64,000 bases of DNA, taken from NCBI GenBank assembly GCA_947383695.1, contig OX376642.1:558001-622000 (forward strand), written 5' to 3'. Source of the DNA: Actinomycetes bacterium (GTDB lineage: Bacteria > Actinomycetota > Actinomycetes > Nanopelagicales > Nanopelagicaceae). Positions 36,585-44,577 of this stretch are shown here, in pieces (position 1 is the first letter of the stretch; each line of letters opens with the position of its first letter). The notes below the pieces were generated by a model. The model had not been told where the DNA came from. It did not search any database and saw only the letters and a program-made list of their open reading frames with translations. The position numbers were made by a program, and so were the translations under genes.

Positions 36585-37529
36585 ATGGGTAACACAATCG
36601 GAATTGATGTTGGAGGCACCAAGGTTCTTGGTGGTGTTGTTGATGAGAATGGAAAAATTCTTGCAACTGCACGTAAAGAAACTCCACGTCAAGGTGGTGC
36701 CGAGTTAACTCGCACAATTGCCGAAACAGCAAAAGAGTTAATGGAAAAGTTTGATGTTACCTCTGTTGGCGTATCAGCGGCAGGATTTGTTTCCTCTGAT
36801 CGAAAGACAATGCTTGCAACTCCCAACATTGCCGATTGGAATGGGGTTGACCTCGATTCAGAGTTAACCGCTCTGATTGGCTTGCCGGTAGTTATAGAAA
36901 ATGATGCCAACGCTGCAGCGTGGGGCGAAGCAAAGTTTGGTGCAGGACGAAATCAAAACCACATGATGATGCTTACCGTGGGAACCGGTATTGGTGGTGG
37001 AATTGTTGTCAACGGATCTTTGTACCGCGGTGCATATGGAATTGCAGCTGAGTTTGGCCATCTGCGTGTTGTTCCTGATGGCCATTTGTGCGGCTGTGGA
37101 GCTCGTGGATGTTTTGAACAATATGCATCTGGAAATGCTCTTTTGCGTCATGCTCGCGAAGCGATTAATGCAAGCCCTGAAATTGCTCGAAACCTGTTAT
37201 CGCGTGGTGATGGCACCGTTGCAGGGCTTACCGGTCAAGCGATCACAGATGCCGCACGTGAAGGTGATCCCGTTGCACTTGCAGCATTCAACACAACGGG
37301 TCAATGGCTAGGTGCAGGAATTGCATCATTATCAGTGCTGCTAGATCCCGCATGTGTAGTCATTGGCGGGGGAGTAATTGATGCCGGTGAGATTTTATTG
37401 AAGCCAACCCGTGAAGCACTTGAACGCACAATGCCTTTTGCTGGAAAGCATCCATACCCTGAACTTATTGCTGCACAGTTGGGCAATGAGGCAGGTTTAG
37501 TTGGCGTTGCAGATTTAGCTCGCGCCTAA
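36585..37529 (+). CDS. glk: ROK-family glucokinase
   Basis: A 314-aa sugar kinase. The phosphate-binding motif GIDVGGTKVLGG is at residues 5-16, the catalytic Asp is in VIENDANAAAWGE, and the ROK zinc site is GHLCGCGARGCFEQYASG. It is most like actinobacterial GlkA, which phosphorylates glucose with ATP; polyphosphate use cannot be judged. The tail overlaps the convergent oxidoreductase gene by four bases. Confidence 0.92.
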   Translation: MGNTIGIDVGGTKVLGGVVDENGKILATARKETPRQGGAELTRTIAETAKELMEKFDVTSVGVSAAGFVSSDRKTMLATPNIADWNGVDLDSELTALIGLPVVIENDANAAAWGEAKFGAGRNQNHMMMLTVGTGIGGGIVVNGSLYRGAYGIAAEFGHLRVVPDGHLCGCGARGCFEQYASGNALLRHAREAINASPEIARNLLSRGDGTVAGLTGQAITDAAREGDPVALAAFNTTGQWLGAGIASLSVLLDPACVVIGGGVIDAGEILLKPTREALERTMPFAGKHPYPELIAAQLGNEAGLVGVADLARA

Positions 37530-38506
37530 TCTTCAAAGGGATATTTCAAACCAATCTGGCTGCGGACCGTATCCATACTTTTCATAATATCTACAGTGTC
37601 TTTCCAGCTCAGAATCTTTGATTCAACTTCACCCGATTGAACAATTCGTTTAAAGGCGTCAGCTTGTTCGCGCAAACCATGTCCGGCGTAAGCGTTTGGG
37701 TACTCAGTGACAGTTCCATCATTAAGAATCACACGCATACTTGCTGGGTTATAGAAGGTGCGATCGATCTCTAACCAACCATCTAGACCAGCAACAACTG
37801 CGCGACAAGGAGTTTGCTCAATCATTGTTGTGGTTAAAACCGCTTGCGCACCATTGTCATAGCTAAAGATCATCGAAGTCTGCGCATCGACACCTCGATC
37901 AGTCATTACCGCTTTTGAAGTAATTGATGTCGGGTTTCCTAAAATCATATGGGCAAAGGAAATCGGATAAATTCCTAGATCCAATAGTGCGCCACCTGCT
38001 AATTGCGGATCAACTAAACGTGCAATTCCTTGATCTGCAAGACGTTGACCATGATCTGCATGAATCGAAAGAATTGGTCCTAAAACTCCGCTAGCAATAA
38101 TCTCGCGCACCTTTGCATAATGTGGCAAGAACCGAGCCCACATCGCTTCCATGAGCGCTACCTTATTTTTTGCCGCAGCATCCACCATCGCTTGGGCCTG
38201 CTTGGCATTTACCGCAAATGGTTTTTCACACAAGACCGGCTTACCAGCGTTAAGCGCCAAGATCACATTGTCATGGTGTGCCGGATGAGGAGTTGCAACA
38301 TAAATTGCATCAATACCTGAATCTGCAACTAGTTCTTCATAACTTCCATAGGCGGTGCCACCAAAGGTGTTAGCAAAGCTTTGTGCATTGGTAAGTGATC
38401 GCGATCCAACCGCACCGATTGTGTGCCCCTCAAAAAAGGTTAAATCCTTTGCAAAGGCTTGCGCGATTCCACCCGGTCCTAAAATTCCCCAGGAAAAGTT
38501 ACTCAT
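37526..38506 (-). CDS. Gfo/Idh/MocA-family oxidoreductase
   Basis: A 326-aa NAD(P)-dependent dehydrogenase-like protein. The Rossmann motif GILGPGGIAQAFAKDL is at 7-22, EKPFAVNAKQAQAMVD is the conserved Lys-containing motif, and GGALLDLGIYPISFA is typical of the C-terminal domain. Substrate is unknown; relatives act on sugars, inositols and dihydrodiols. It overlaps the preceding 87-aa gene by four bases. Confidence 0.88.
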   Translation of the reverse strand: MSNFSWGILGPGGIAQAFAKDLTFFEGHTIGAVGSRSLTNAQSFANTFGGTAYGSYEELVADSGIDAIYVATPHPAHHDNVILALNAGKPVLCEKPFAVNAKQAQAMVDAAAKNKVALMEAMWARFLPHYAKVREIIASGVLGPILSIHADHGQRLADQGIARLVDPQLAGGALLDLGIYPISFAHMILGNPTSITSKAVMTDRGVDAQTSMIFSYDNGAQAVLTTTMIEQTPCRAVVAGLDGWLEIDRTFYNPASMRVILNDGTVTEYPNAYAGHGLREQADAFKRIVQSGEVESKILSWKDTVDIMKSMDTVRSQIGLKYPFED

Positions 38507-38766
38507 AGCGCAGCCCCATCATCATCCCGATCATTGCGATGTAACCATCGCTTAATTGAATTGCGAGCAGAGTCAATAAATCCTCGTGGTGTTTGTCGCT
38601 CTGGGTTGGGTTGTACAAAGCCCTCGCGATCGATTCGATCTAAATCATCCAGGTATGTCGAAGGCGTTGATTGATCCAGGTTCAATCCTGAGACGATCGA
38701 CTCAAACTCTGAGCGGATCAACTCCTCTTCATCGAAGCCATCTGACTCTTTTTTCTCATTACTCAC
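38503..38766 (-). CDS. Small acidic hypothetical protein
   Basis: An 87-aa soluble protein that I do not recognise by function. It starts at GTG 38766 (MSNEKKESDGFDEEELIRSE), is acidic for two thirds of its length, and ends with a basic stretch SIKRWLHRND and a DDDG tail. There are no cysteines, membrane segments or signal peptide. Translational overlap with the following oxidoreductase and a divergent PlsC gene support it being real. Confidence 0.65.
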   Translation of the reverse strand: MSNEKKESDGFDEEELIRSEFESIVSGLNLDQSTPSTYLDDLDRIDREGFVQPNPERQTPRGFIDSARNSIKRWLHRNDRDDDGAAL

Positions 38767-38810
38767 CCTCAGATAGTGTCATAGTCGTCAATAGCCACTA
38801 AATTAGCCTC

Positions 38811-39503
38811 GTGTTGAGCAACCTGCCCTACGGAACCTTGCGAGCATTCCTGACCCCAATTTTGATGCTCGCCTTCCGTCCTAAGGTTCGAGGCTTACGT
38901 CATGTCCCATCAAAAGGTCCAGTGATCATTGCATCCAATCACCTATCATTTAGTGATTCGATCTTTATGCCCTTGGTTGTTCCCCGCAAAGTTACCTTCC
39001 TTGCAAAGAGTGAGTACTTCACATCTCCTGGCCCAAAGGGTTTGCTCAAGAAGTTAACCTTCATCGCCTTAGGTCAGGTTCCAGTTGATCGCTCAGGTGG
39101 TCGTCGCAGCGAAGCTGCTCTCATTACTGGACTAAAGGTTCTTGCAGATGGTGATTGCATTGGAATTTATCCGGAAGGAACACGCTCTCCTGATGGCAGG
39201 TTGTACAAAGGCCGCACAGGTATTGCTCGTTTAGCTATCGAATCTGGTGCACCAGTTGTTCCTGTTGCGATGTTTAACACCGACAAGATTCAACCAACGG
39301 GAAAAGTCATTCCCAATGTGAAACGTGTAGGAATGCACTTTGGTCAACCGATGTATTTTGATGGAGATTCAACTGATCTTCAGCACCTTCGAGATGTGAC
39401 AGATCAGATCATGAATGCGATTCATGCAATGTCAGGTCAGGAGTACATCGATATCTACGCGCCAAAGAAAGCAAAGCTGGGCGAGATACAGGAAGAGGAT
39501 TAA
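38811..39503 (+). CDS. 1-acyl-sn-glycerol-3-phosphate acyltransferase (PlsC family)
   Basis: A 230-aa membrane-associated acyltransferase. The HX4D catalytic motif is NHLSFSD near residues 43-49 and the acyl-acceptor motif YPEGTRSPDG near 122. It resembles mycobacterial Rv2182c, which sits in the same gene neighbourhood, and would acylate lysophosphatidic acid. The start is GTG 38811, six bases after TAAATT, consistent with leaderless expression; the in-frame TTG at 38814 is an alternative. Confidence 0.93.
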   Translation: MLSNLPYGTLRAFLTPILMLAFRPKVRGLRHVPSKGPVIIASNHLSFSDSIFMPLVVPRKVTFLAKSEYFTSPGPKGLLKKLTFIALGQVPVDRSGGRRSEAALITGLKVLADGDCIGIYPEGTRSPDGRLYKGRTGIARLAIESGAPVVPVAMFNTDKIQPTGKVIPNVKRVGMHFGQPMYFDGDSTDLQHLRDVTDQIMNAIHAMSGQEYIDIYAPKKAKLGEIQEED

Positions 39504-40177
39504 TCCAAGGCATTACGTGCGGTTAAGTAGGTGCATGTTTGGCACTCACTTCCCGCATCAGGTAGCTCTCCCTCTAGAACATCGATGAACTCACCGATAA
39601 CCTTTAAAAAGTTTGCTTGATCTCTTTCAACTGGAACATACTTTTGCATTACTCCAAAGCCATACTCATCAGCGTTGCTACCGATCGCTGTAGTTGGTCG
39701 CCACACCAATAAACCCATCGATGCTACCGATTGAGCCTTACCTGCTGCAGGATTTTCTAAAGCATAGGCATAGGCCTCAAGTTGAGGGGAGTAGAACTGG
39801 CCGCTATCTCGTTGACTATCAGAGACTTTGCAATCAATTAAACCGATTGTTCCATCCTCATTTGTTGAGACAAGATCGTACTTTCCGAGAATTCTCCAAC
39901 GGCTTTCTACGCCATTAACAACAAGGGGCTTGCTCTTTACCCACTCGCCCCACTTAGTGACCTTGCCTGCGCGAAGTGATGGATCAATTGTTGGCATATC
40001 TGCACCTTGAAAATGCTCCTCTTGCAGCGCAGCCATTGTTCCAACAAGTGGAAAGGCTCCGGGCATCGTTACCTTGAACCAGTACTTAATCCACAAACAT
40101 CTTTTGCAGGTCGATAAACCAAAGGTCAGATCTGATGGAGAGATATTTTCGCGGGCAGGCTTGGCAGGTTTAATCAT
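39500..40177 (-). CDS. RecB/Cas4-like PD-(D/E)XK nuclease
   Basis: A 225-aa stand-alone nuclease of the PD-(D/E)XK fold. KYDLV and GLIDCKVSD, with a downstream QLEAYAYAL helix, form the active-site core, giving Asp, Asp and Lys. Two CxxC pairs, Cys24/Cys27 near the N-terminus and Cys212/Cys215 near the C-terminus, are placed like the cluster or zinc cysteines of Cas4 and AddB. There is no helicase, and no CRISPR array or cas gene near it. Its role in DNA repair is inference. Confidence 0.82.
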   Translation of the reverse strand: MIKPAKPARENISPSDLTFGLSTCKRCLWIKYWFKVTMPGAFPLVGTMAALQEEHFQGADMPTIDPSLRAGKVTKWGEWVKSKPLVVNGVESRWRILGKYDLVSTNEDGTIGLIDCKVSDSQRDSGQFYSPQLEAYAYALENPAAGKAQSVASMGLLVWRPTTAIGSNADEYGFGVMQKYVPVERDQANFLKVIGEFIDVLEGELPDAGSECQTCTYLTARNALD

Positions 40178-40192
40178 GTGCTTATTGTGTAC

Positions 40193-40837
40193 TTAGGCAC
40201 TGACAATTGCAGAAATCAAAACCGATATTCCCAAAATAATCATGATGGTTCCACCGGTTGCGCGTAATCGCTCTAACCGTTTGGCATCTGTTGCCAGCCA
40301 ATTGCGTGCTGTCCCAGCCAACATTCCCCACGAGCCATCTGAAACAAAGGCAAGAATTGCAAAGATTGCACCCAGCAAAATTAATTGAGCTGTCACGCTG
40401 CCTCGTTCACGATCAATAAATTGAGGCAGAACTGCGGCAAAGAAAACCACACCCTTGGGATTAAGCGCACCTACCCAAAAGCCATCGCGAATAGAGCGAC
40501 GAAATGATGGTGCGATCTCACCTTGGTTGGTCATATCAGCGGCATGTGCGCTTCGTTTTCTAATTGCATCAATGCCGAGGTATACCAAGTACAAGCCGCC
40601 ACCCCATTGCACAGCGATATAGGCAAGCTCTGATCGTTGCAGGATCGGGCCAAGACCTAAGGCGACAAAGACAGAAAGGGAGAAGGCTCCCGTGACATTT
40701 CCTGCCACTGTGAAGACAGCGGTAGCTCGACCCCACGCGATGGCGCGGGCGATGACAAAGAGCACGCTCGGGCCAGGGGCAAGGATGATCACCATGGCGG
40801 CGATGAGGTACTCAGGCAGGCGTGAGGGAATGACCAC
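40193..40837 (-). CDS. LysE/RhtB-family exporter
   Basis: A 214-aa membrane protein with about six helices, probably exporting amino acids. The signature LAPGPSVLFVIARAIAWGR near 20-38 and WGGGLYLVYLGIDAIRKR near 78-95 are typical of the family. The start is GTG 40837, six bases after TAAACT, with no ribosome site between, and TTCACG lies 17 bases further upstream. The promoter region is shared with the divergent padR gene. Confidence 0.9.
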   Translation of the reverse strand: MVIPSRLPEYLIAAMVIILAPGPSVLFVIARAIAWGRATAVFTVAGNVTGAFSLSVFVALGLGPILQRSELAYIAVQWGGGLYLVYLGIDAIRKRSAHAADMTNQGEIAPSFRRSIRDGFWVGALNPKGVVFFAAVLPQFIDRERGSVTAQLILLGAIFAILAFVSDGSWGMLAGTARNWLATDAKRLERLRATGGTIMIILGISVLISAIVSA

Positions 40838-40843
40838 AACGGC

Positions 40844-40872
40844 AGTTTACGGGCGTGTTCAGGTTGCGTGAA
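40844..40872 (-). promoter_or_regulatory. LysE gene promoter, leaderless type
   Basis: On the minus strand TTCACG (40872-40867), a 17-base spacer and TAAACT (40849-40844) end six bases before the GTG start at 40837. The -35 overlaps the -35 TTGCGT of the divergent padR promoter, so a bound regulator could affect both. Confidence 0.5.
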
Positions 40873-40893
40873 CCGCCTATATCCCCCTAGATT
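40864..40893 (+). promoter_or_regulatory. padR-ino1 promoter
   Basis: TTGCGT (40864-40869), an 18-base spacer and TAGATT (40888-40893) form a sigma-70-type promoter. The transcript would start near 40900 and carry a leader of roughly 75 bases ending in the strong site GGAGGAGG before the padR ATG at 40974. Confidence 0.55.
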
Positions 40894-40898
40894 ACGGC

Positions 40899-40910
40899 TC
40901 GATATATCGA
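40899..40910. promoter_or_regulatory. Palindromic operator candidate for PadR
   Basis: TCGATATATCGA is a perfect 12-bp palindrome lying at the expected transcription start of padR-ino1. PadR proteins are dimeric winged-helix repressors that often autoregulate, so this is a likely binding site. The assignment is by position and symmetry only. Confidence 0.5.
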
Positions 40911-40973
40911 ATAGATACATTCCACGGAGCAACACTTCGCTGAGATACAGACAGGCACAAGGAGGAGGATCAG

Positions 40974-41504
40974 ATGCGTTCACGGTCAGAGTCCCTCGAA
41001 TTCGCACTCCTTGGTTTGCTCTCTCAAGCCCCATTACATGGGTATGAGCTTCGCAAGCGCATAGGAACCATCTTCGGTCCATTCCGCGCTCTTTCATTTT
41101 CCGTTCTGTACCCACAACTTCGTCGCATGATGGAGGCGGGGCTTATTGAAGAGTCTGTTGCAGAGTCAACATCTCGCAGATCTCGCATCGTGTATGCGAT
41201 TACAGATAAAGGCGCTCGCCGCTTTGAAGATTTAACTGAATCAGTAACACCTGAAACATGGGAGGACGAGGGCTTTGAGATTCGTTTCGCCTTCTTCTCA
41301 CCGACATCAGCTAAGAACCGAGTAAGAATTCTTGAGGGACGCCATCGTCGCCTTAAGGAGAAAGCCGAAATCCTTCGTGGTGAACTCGAGAAGTCACCCG
41401 TTGGTATCGACAAATATCTGGAGGAGTGGCGACGTCATTCACTGGAGACAGCTGATCGAGAGATCGCTTGGCTGGAAGACATGATCAAAACCGAGAGGAA
41501 ATAG
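40974..41504 (+). CDS. PadR-family transcriptional regulator
   Basis: A 176-aa winged-helix regulator. The N-terminal PadR domain is clear ([19 protein letters not shown], then [22 protein letters not shown]), followed by a C-terminal alpha-helical dimerisation region from about 95. The gene starts one base upstream of ino1, a pairing conserved in Actinobacteria (compare Rv0047c-Rv0046c), so it probably controls inositol synthesis and itself. Preceded by a strong ribosome site. Confidence 0.94.
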   Translation: MRSRSESLEFALLGLLSQAPLHGYELRKRIGTIFGPFRALSFSVLYPQLRRMMEAGLIEESVAESTSRRSRIVYAITDKGARRFEDLTESVTPETWEDEGFEIRFAFFSPTSAKNRVRILEGRHRRLKEKAEILRGELEKSPVGIDKYLEEWRRHSLETADREIAWLEDMIKTERK

Positions 41505-41505
41505 A

Positions 41506-42603
41506 GTGAATATCACAACCGGTAAAGGCGACATCCGTGTTGCAATCGTTGGCGTTGGAAACTGCGCTAACTCATTAGTTCAGGGCGTTGAGTACTACAA
41601 AAACGCTGCCGTTGATCAAGAGATCCCAGGTCTTATGCACGCTGTTGTTGGGGGATACCACATCTCTAGCATCAAGTTTGTTGCAGCCTTTGATGTGGAT
41701 GCGAAGAAGGTTGGACTCGATCTTGCAGATGCAATCTGGGCAAGCGAGAACAACACAATTAAATTTAGTGATGTCCCAAAGACTGGTGTTCCAGTTCTTC
41801 GTGGCGTTACAAATGATGGTCTCGGTAAGTATTACCGCGAGACAATCAAGGAGTCAGATGCACCAGCTGTAGATGTAGTTCAGGTCCTTAAAGATGAGCA
41901 GATCGATGTTTTGATTTGCTACCTTCCAGTGGGCTCTGAAGTGGCTGCAAAGTACTACGCACAGTGTGCAATTGATGCGGGTTGTGCATTTGTAAATGCT
42001 CTTCCAGTATTCATCGCTTCAGATCCTGTTTGGGAGAAGAAGTTTGCAGATGCTGGACTTCCAATCGTTGGAGATGACATTAAGAGCCAGGTTGGTGCGA
42101 CTATCACTCACCGCATCATGGCTAAGTTGTTTCAAGATCGCGGAGTTCACCTAGACCGCACCTACCAGCTCAATGTTGGTGGAAACATGGACTTCAAGAA
42201 CATGCTCGAGCGTGATCGTCTTGAATCAAAGAAAATCTCTAAGACAAACTCTGTAACTTCACAGTTGCACCATGATCTTGGTGAGAAGAATGTTCACATC
42301 GGACCTTCTGATTACATTCCATGGCTAGATGATCGCAAGTGGGCCTACGTTCGCCTCGAAGGCCGCGCATTTGGCGATGTTCCTCTCAACCTTGAATACA
42401 AGTTGGAAGTATGGGATTCACCAAACTCGGCTGGTGTGATCATCGATGCGCTTCGTTGCGCAAAGATCGGTCTCGATCGCAAGATCGGTGGAGCGTTGCT
42501 CTCACCATCTAGCTACTTTATGAAGACTCCTCCAACTCAGTACACAGATGAGGCAGCTCATACAAAGACAGAGGACTTCATTTCAGGAAAGCTAGATCGC
42601 TAA
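41506..42603 (+). CDS. ino1: Inositol-3-phosphate synthase
   Basis: A 365-aa NAD-dependent enzyme converting glucose-6-phosphate to L-myo-inositol-1-phosphate, the precursor of phosphatidylinositol and mycothiol. The Rossmann motif [20 protein letters not shown] is at 12-31, and the signature [15 protein letters not shown] and [17 protein letters not shown] are typical of the prokaryotic-type synthase. The start is GTG 41506 with GAGAGGAAA upstream. A strong terminator follows. Confidence 0.97.
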   Translation: MNITTGKGDIRVAIVGVGNCANSLVQGVEYYKNAAVDQEIPGLMHAVVGGYHISSIKFVAAFDVDAKKVGLDLADAIWASENNTIKFSDVPKTGVPVLRGVTNDGLGKYYRETIKESDAPAVDVVQVLKDEQIDVLICYLPVGSEVAAKYYAQCAIDAGCAFVNALPVFIASDPVWEKKFADAGLPIVGDDIKSQVGATITHRIMAKLFQDRGVHLDRTYQLNVGGNMDFKNMLERDRLESKKISKTNSVTSQLHHDLGEKNVHIGPSDYIPWLDDRKWAYVRLEGRAFGDVPLNLEYKLEVWDSPNSAGVIIDALRCAKIGLDRKIGGALLSPSSYFMKTPPTQYTDEAAHTKTEDFISGKLDR

Positions 42604-42625
42604 GTATCCAGAAAAACTGTAAAGG

Positions 42626-42661
42626 AAAGCGCCCCTGGGATAAACCCAGGGGCGCTTTTTT
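42626..42661 (+). terminator. Rho-independent terminator of padR-ino1
   Basis: AAAGCGCCCCTGGG (42626-42639) pairs perfectly with CCCAGGGGCGCTTT (42645-42658) around a five-base loop ATAAA and runs into TTTTTT. The 14-bp GC-rich stem with a T-run is the clearest terminator in the window. Confidence 0.93.
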
Positions 42662-42684
42662 AACCCCTCACGGAGAGTTGAGGG

Positions 42685-43263
42685 TTAAATCGTCGCATCC
42701 TCAGGAGTGCGACGAATATGCGCCAACCCAGCGATCGCTAGAACTAGAAAAACCAAACCACCCAGAAGTGAAGCAAGTGCTGCATATCCAGCGATCACTC
42801 CAAACATTCCAAATGCATAGGCTTCCAGAAGCATTCCGCGGAGAGTGTTTCCCATAAAAAGTGTCTGACGAAGCTCTTCGAGTTTTGCTACTCGATCAAC
42901 ATCTTGGCTTCCGCCTCGCACCGCCGCCATGTATTCAGCTGAAACCTCTGAATATGTAGCGGGCTTTCCCATTACCGCAGACGCTGATGCATTCATATGT
43001 TCCAGAATGTAAAGATCGGAGTAATCCTTGGCCATCTCTCCAGTTGTAACCTGCATCCCAGCCCATTTTAAAAGTTGATCTTTGGTGTTGGCAGGTAATC
43101 CTGCCTCAATAGGGAATGCAATATTCTGATTTTCTAATTGGCTCTGCACGTTGTCATTGGCAAATCCCGCACCGAAGTTCAGTAATCCAGCAAAGATGAA
43201 TAGCAGCACTGCTAATCCCAGGCCGACAAATGAGACTAACTTGTCAAAGGTTCTACGTTTCAT
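42685..43263 (-). CDS. Conserved hypothetical two-TM membrane protein
   Basis: A 192-aa protein with a hydrophobic segment near 10-33 and another pair near 148-180, and a central extracytoplasmic domain of about 110 residues (QNIAFPIEAGLPANTKDQLLKW region, then a helical part). No catalytic motif is evident. Similar unannotated proteins are known in Actinobacteria; the function is unknown. It has a clear purine-rich ribosome site, GAGGGAGAGAG, ahead of its ATG, unlike its leaderless neighbours. Confidence 0.75.
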   Translation of the reverse strand: MKRRTFDKLVSFVGLGLAVLLFIFAGLLNFGAGFANDNVQSQLENQNIAFPIEAGLPANTKDQLLKWAGMQVTTGEMAKDYSDLYILEHMNASASAVMGKPATYSEVSAEYMAAVRGGSQDVDRVAKLEELRQTLFMGNTLRGMLLEAYAFGMFGVIAGYAALASLLGGLVFLVLAIAGLAHIRRTPEDATI

Positions 43264-43342
43264 AATTTTCTCTCTCCCTCTTAGGTGCTGAAATAGAAAA
43301 TCAACACAAGGTATGTGTACTCCGAGTCGAAGAAGCGGTTAT

Positions 43343-43365
43343 TAAAAAGTGCGAGGGACAGCACT
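43343..43365 (-). terminator. Possible weak terminator downstream of the LuxR gene
   Basis: On the minus strand AGTGC, an eight-base loop and GCACT are followed by TTTTTAAT. The stem is only five base pairs and lies about 75 bases after the LuxR stop. The surrounding 177-base spacer (43264-43440) has no convincing gene. Confidence 0.3.
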
Positions 43366-43440
43366 CTGCACACCATCTATGAGGGTTCGCTCTCAAAAGG
43401 TGTGAGTAAAGAGAGTATGAATTACTGCGAATTAATCTTC

Positions 43441-43761
43441 TTATTCGATGTGACGGTTGCACATAGATTTGCCGTCAGGGCCAACCTCAAAGTGCGAACA
43501 TGGAACATTCAACTTATCGAAAGCTGAATCTCCGTAATGTGTTCGGTATGCCAGAGCTAGTAGAACTCTTAGATTTGTTTCACCATCAGATTTGATCCCA
43601 AAAACTTGTGCGCTTCGGCTAACGGTATTTTCGATAACCTTTTCGCTGTGGGATGTTTGAGATGCGATGGCAGCGTTGGATTTGCCCTCGCAAACCAGCT
43701 CTAGAACTAATTGTTCAAAAGGGGTCAACTCTCTTGTTGAAATTGTGATGTCACGTGCCAT
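43441..43761 (-). CDS. Orphan LuxR-type helix-turn-helix protein
   Basis: A 106-aa protein made mostly of one LuxR helix-turn-helix domain (LTPFEQLVLELVCEGKSNAAIA, then EKVIENTVSRSAQVFGIK). It lacks a receiver domain. The C-terminal 20 residues contain two cysteines and two histidines (CSHFEV...CNRHIE), a possible metal or redox site. ATG 43761 has GGCGGAAAG upstream; an earlier in-frame start at 43833 would overlap the divergent gene. Target unknown. Confidence 0.8.
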   Translation of the reverse strand: MARDITISTRELTPFEQLVLELVCEGKSNAAIASQTSHSEKVIENTVSRSAQVFGIKSDGETNLRVLLALAYRTHYGDSAFDKLNVPCSHFEVGPDGKSMCNRHIE

Positions 43762-43821
43762 GGTCTTTCCGCCTCTCCGCGTGTTCCTATTCTGCACTTC
43801 TTTTTTTCCAAGGTCACCCCA

Positions 43822-43827
43822 TAAGAT
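43822..43827 (+). promoter_or_regulatory. Leaderless-type -10 hexamer TAAGAT
   Basis: TAAGAT ends six bases before the ATG at 43834, with no ribosome site in the gap. It would drive the enoyl-CoA hydratase-SDR pair. Confidence 0.45.
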
Positions 43828-43833
43828 GCGCAA

Positions 43834-44577
43834 ATGAGCGAAATCTTGAGTAACGTAGAAAATAGAGTGCTAACCCTCACATTCAATCGCCCCGAAAAAA
43901 TGAACGCCCTTACCCGTTCCATGTACTCAGGATTGGCTAAGGGTCTCAATGATGCTGCGGGGGATTTTGGTATTAGAGCGGTTGTGTTAACCGCATCGGG
44001 GGATCACTTCACCGCCGGTAACGACATCGTGGATTTCATGAACAACCCTCCTACATCTGATGATTCAGAGGTGGCTCAGTTTTTAGCTGCACTTTTGAAC
44101 TTTCCTAAACCGCTTATCGCTGCGGTCAAAGGAAATGCAGTTGGTGTTGGAACAACAATGTTGCTGCACTGCGATGTTGTTATCGCAGGACCAACGGCGA
44201 ATTTTTCAATGCCATTTGCATCCCTTGGTTTGGTACCCGAAGCCGGTTCTAGCTACTTGTTCCCGCAATTAGTCGGTTACCAAAGAGCGGCCAGAATTTT
44301 CATGACCGGTGAAAGCTTTGATACTGATTCTGCAATTGAAATGGGATTGGTTACCGCAAATGATCCTGATCCATTGGCACACGCACTCAGAGTCGCCGAA
44401 CACATCGCAGAACAACCGCCACAAGCAATTATCAATACAAAGGCGCTTCTTAAGGCTCGTAACCATGACTCTGTTGCAGCTGTTATGAAGGCGGAGTTTG
44501 AAATCTTTGCAATGGCTTTGCAATCCGAAGAGGCTATGGAAGCCTTCATGAAATTCATGTCTAAGAAGGGTAAGTAA
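43834..44577 (+). CDS. Enoyl-CoA hydratase/isomerase family protein
   Basis: A 247-aa crotonase-fold protein. The oxyanion-hole segments are ASGDHFTAGNDI near 50-61 and KGNAVGVGTTMLLHCDV near 97-113, and the PFASLGLVPEAGSSYLFP region follows. One of the two usual glutamates corresponds to Glu in LVPEAGSS; the other position is not clearly Glu, so it may be an isomerase rather than a hydratase. It is joined directly to the following SDR gene (no gap). Confidence 0.88.
   Translation: MSEILSNVENRVLTLTFNRPEKMNALTRSMYSGLAKGLNDAAGDFGIRAVVLTASGDHFTAGNDIVDFMNNPPTSDDSEVAQFLAALLNFPKPLIAAVKGNAVGVGTTMLLHCDVVIAGPTANFSMPFASLGLVPEAGSSYLFPQLVGYQRAARIFMTGESFDTDSAIEMGLVTANDPDPLAHALRVAEHIAEQPPQAIINTKALLKARNHDSVAAVMKAEFEIFAMALQSEEAMEAFMKFMSKKGK

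Noticed and set aside
39500-40177. CRISPR-associated system suggested by the Cas4-like nuclease
   Set aside because: No direct repeats, spacers or other cas genes are present in the window.
43315-43527. 70-codon plus-strand open frame overlapping the LuxR gene
   Set aside because: No family features, antisense to a well-supported gene for half its length, and lies mostly in the regulatory spacer.
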